Assembly (NCBI GenBank): GCA_002441545.1
Contig: DJWL01000093.1
Span: 1-7,611, forward strand
DNA length: 7,611 nt
Origin: Flavobacteriaceae bacterium UBA6231
GTDB lineage: Bacteria > Bacteroidota > Bacteroidia > Flavobacteriales > Flavobacteriaceae
Direction of reading: 5' to 3'
Position numbers and translations under genes: made by a program. Each line of letters starts with the position of its first letter. Within the stretch, counting starts at the first letter, position 1. Positions 5,901-7,611 of the stretch are shown here, in pieces. The notes beneath the pieces were generated by a model. It did not search any database. It saw only the letters and a list, made by a program, of their open reading frames with translations, and was not told the origin of the DNA.

Positions 5901-5940
5901 TTATTTAACATAGTCACAATTTTTGTGCCAAAACATATAT

Positions 5941-7419
5941 ATGAGCAAAAAACTAACTACTAGAGCAGAGGATTATTCAAAATGGTATAATGAACTTGTT
6001 GTTAAGGCTGATTTAGCTGAGAATTCAGCCGTTAGAGGTTGTATGGTTATTAAGCCTTACGGATACGCTATTTGGGAAAAAATGCAAGCAGAATTAGATA
6101 GAATGTTTAAGGAAACTGGTCATCAAAATGCCTATTTTCCATTATTTGTTCCAAAAAGTCTTTTTGAAGCAGAAGAAAAAAACGCTGAAGGCTTTGCTAA
6201 AGAATGTGCCATTGTAACACATTATAGATTACAAGCTGATCCTGACAGACCAGGAAAATTAAGAGTTGATCCAGAAGCTAAATTAGAAGAAGAACTTATT
6301 GTAAGACCAACTAGTGAAGCTATTATTTGGAATACCTATAGAAATTGGATTCAATCTTATAGAGATTTACCTATTTTAATAAATCAATGGGCAAATGTTG
6401 TGAGATGGGAAATGCGTACACGTTTATTTTTACGTACCGCTGAATTTTTATGGCAAGAAGGACATACAGCACATGAAACAAAAGCTGAAGCAATAACTGA
6501 AGCAAAACTCATGAATAATGTGTATGCAACTTTTGCTGAAAATTTTATGGCTATTCCTGTAATTCAAGGAGTGAAAACTGAAAGCGAACGTTTTGCTGGT
6601 GCTGAAGAAACATTTTGTATTGAAGCTTTAATGCAAGATGGTAAAGCTTTACAAGCGGGTACATCTCATTTTCTTGGTCAGAATTTTGCAAAAGCTTTCG
6701 ATGTTAAATTTGCAAATAAAGAAGGAAAACAAGATTATGTTTGGGCAACTTCATGGGGAGTTTCAACACGATTAATGGGAGCTTTAATTATGACCCATAG
6801 TGACGATTTCGGATTGGTCTTACCTCCAAGTTTAGCACCAAATCAAGTTGTTATAGTTCCAATATATAAGAATGAAGAAGATTTGGGAGCAATTTCAAAA
6901 GTTGCTAATAACATATCATCAGATTTAAAAATGAAAGGTGTTTCTGTAAAGTATGATAATAGAGACACTCAAAGACCAGGGGCCAAATTTGCACAACACG
7001 AGTTGCAAGGTGTGCCATTGCGTATTGCAATTGGACCAAAAGATTTAGAAAATGGAACCGTTGAAATTGCCAGACGAGATACTTTAACAAAAGAGATAGT
7101 TTCTTTAGATAGTTTAATACCTACCGTAAAAGAATTATTAGAAGAAATACAACAAGCTTTATTTAATAAAGCATTAAAATATAGAGATACTCACATAACA
7201 GAAGTGAATACTTTTGAAGAATTTAAAACAATTTTAGAAACAAAAGCAGGATTTATTTCTGCTCATTGGGATGGTACAAATGAAACAGAAGCTAAAATAA
7301 AAGAGCTAACAAAAGCCACAATAAGATGTATTCCATTGGTTACCAAGGAGGAAGAAGGTGTTTGTGTGTTCTCAGGATTGCCTTCAAAACGTAGAGTATT
7401 GTTTGCAAAAGCGTATTAA
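5941..7419 (+). CDS. proS: Prolyl-tRNA synthetase, short archaeal/eukaryotic-like type
   Basis: ProRS is a cytoplasmic class II synthetase charging tRNA-Pro. The 492-residue protein is the short form: the catalytic core is followed directly by the anticodon-binding domain, without the large editing insertion of E. coli-type ProRS. PTSEA (123-127) gives the Thr-x-Glu proline-binding motif. RWEMRTRLFLRTAEFLWQEG (155-174) is motif 2, and WGVSTRLMGALIM (272-284) is motif 3 with Arg277. The anticodon-binding domain runs from about 302 to 400, followed by the archaeal-type C-terminal domain ending in FAKAY with terminal Tyr492. In the zinc site of that domain only Cys475 of the four usual cysteines is evident. 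The chosen ATG (MSKKLTTRAEDYSKWY) fits the family better than a TTG 18 nt upstream. Confidence 0.98.
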   Translation: MSKKLTTRAEDYSKWYNELVVKADLAENSAVRGCMVIKPYGYAIWEKMQAELDRMFKETGHQNAYFPLFVPKSLFEAEEKNAEGFAKECAIVTHYRLQADPDRPGKLRVDPEAKLEEELIVRPTSEAIIWNTYRNWIQSYRDLPILINQWANVVRWEMRTRLFLRTAEFLWQEGHTAHETKAEAITEAKLMNNVYATFAENFMAIPVIQGVKTESERFAGAEETFCIEALMQDGKALQAGTSHFLGQNFAKAFDVKFANKEGKQDYVWATSWGVSTRLMGALIMTHSDDFGLVLPPSLAPNQVVIVPIYKNEEDLGAISKVANNISSDLKMKGVSVKYDNRDTQRPGAKFAQHELQGVPLRIAIGPKDLENGTVEIARRDTLTKEIVSLDSLIPTVKELLEEIQQALFNKALKYRDTHITEVNTFEEFKTILETKAGFISAHWDGTNETEAKIKELTKATIRCIPLVTKEEEGVCVFSGLPSKRRVLFAKAY

Positions 7420-7444
7420 TAATATTTTTTTAAAAAAATATTAT
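7419..7444 (+). terminator. Perfect 26-bp AT palindrome after proS
   Basis: ATAATATTTTTTT (7419-7431) is followed directly by its exact reverse complement AAAAAAATATTAT. The palindrome starts on the last base of the proS stop codon. All pairs are A-T and the stem has no GC and no separate T-tail, so as a terminator it is weak. It could instead be a DNA-level site or a cruciform. The distal promoter at 7452-7481 shows that a new unit starts just after it. Confidence 0.45.
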
Positions 7445-7451
7445 CTAGCTA

Positions 7452-7481
7452 TTGCGACATTTAAAAATAGTTGTATTTTTG
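7452..7481 (+). promoter_or_regulatory. Promoter of tRNA-Glu (TTG-N19-TATTTTTG)
   Basis: TTG (7452-7454), a 19-nt spacer and TATTTTTG (7474-7481) match the full Bacteroidota -33/-7 promoter. The following GCATCCGCAA is typical of start regions of stable RNA genes in this group. RNA would begin near 7487, leaving a leader of about 80 nt before the tRNA. In that leader TGTAAGTTTA (7521-7530) can pair with TAAATTTACA (7544-7553), with one G-U pair and a 13-nt loop. Confidence 0.75.
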
Positions 7482-7568
7482 CATCCGCAATGGAAACATT
7501 GAGAGTTATTTGAAAAGCACTGTAAGTTTAGATTAATAAAAAATAAATTTACATAGGCATAAACAAAT

Positions 7569-7611
7569 GGCCCGTTCGTCTATCGGCTAGGACGCCAGGT
7601 TTTCATCCTGG
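7569..7611 (+). tRNA. tRNA-Glu (UUC), 5' part, cut by the window end
   Basis: The 43 nt fold as the first half of a tRNA: acceptor strand GGCCCGT (7569-7575), TC, D-arm GTCT/GGAC (7578-7581 with 7592-7595), G26, then the anticodon stem CCAGG/CCTGG around loop TTTTCAT. Positions 34-36 read TTC, decoding GAA/GAG as glutamate. The D-arm sequence also matches bacterial tRNA-Glu. The T-arm and acceptor 3' strand lie beyond the window, so completeness cannot be judged. Confidence 0.92.

Noticed and set aside
5923..5940. TTG start extending proS by six residues (MCQNIY)
   Set aside because: The ATG at 5941 gives the family-like MSKKLTTRAEDYSKWY start, and the extra residues have no counterpart in ProRS.
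6905..7090. Minus-strand ORF opposite proS
   Set aside because: Antisense to the ProRS anticodon-binding domain and without any recognisable motif.
7490..7513. Seven-codon ORF (METLRVI) in the tRNA-Glu leader
   Set aside because: Too short to support, with no ribosome-binding signal, and in a stable-RNA leader.

Overview
The window is a compact, AT-rich stretch of a Bacteroidota chromosome, most likely from the Flavobacteriaceae. Three things point there. The outer-membrane protein belongs to the OmpP1/FadL/TodX group and has the flavobacterial look. Candidate promoters match the Bacteroidota -7 consensus TAnnTTTG instead of a TATAAT box. The gene starts lack strong Shine-Dalgarno sequences. 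Most of the content is housekeeping.

Layout. On the minus strand, in transcription order, a predicted Tyr/Trp- and Ser/Arg-rich lipoprotein (5841-4759) is followed after 21 bp by an OmpP1/FadL-type outer-membrane protein (4737-3223). A strong hairpin with a T-run (about 3200-3163) ends that unit. A second minus-strand unit then starts from a perfect -7 box at 3095-3088: folE (3058-2381), a four-helix-bundle 'IVP-family' gene (2286-1924), cysS (1864-383) and yidD (312-91). On the plus strand, proS (5941-7419) is transcribed divergently from the lipoprotein. It is followed by an all-AT palindrome, a new promoter (7452-7481) and the first 43 nt of a tRNA-Glu(UUC), which the window edge cuts off.

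How the parts relate. folE supplies the first step of folate/pterin synthesis. cysS and proS are aminoacyl-tRNA synthetases. yidD assists insertion of inner-membrane proteins. The lipoprotein and OmpP1-like barrel look like a two-gene envelope operon. The shared intergenic region 5842-5940 carries two -7 boxes on opposite strands, overlapped by a perfect 10-bp inverted repeat, so the envelope operon and proS could compete for polymerase there.

Most interesting part. The small four-helix-bundle gene sits between folE and cysS and is framed by repeats: an exact 16-bp direct repeat (1875-1890 / 2311-2326) and near-octameric TTAAG arrays in inverted orientation (1907-1929 / 2336-2367). It looks like a small cassette inserted into a housekeeping operon. 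Dispersed palindromic (REP-like) repeats flank yidD on both sides. No CRISPR array, transposase, phage gene or defence system is visible.
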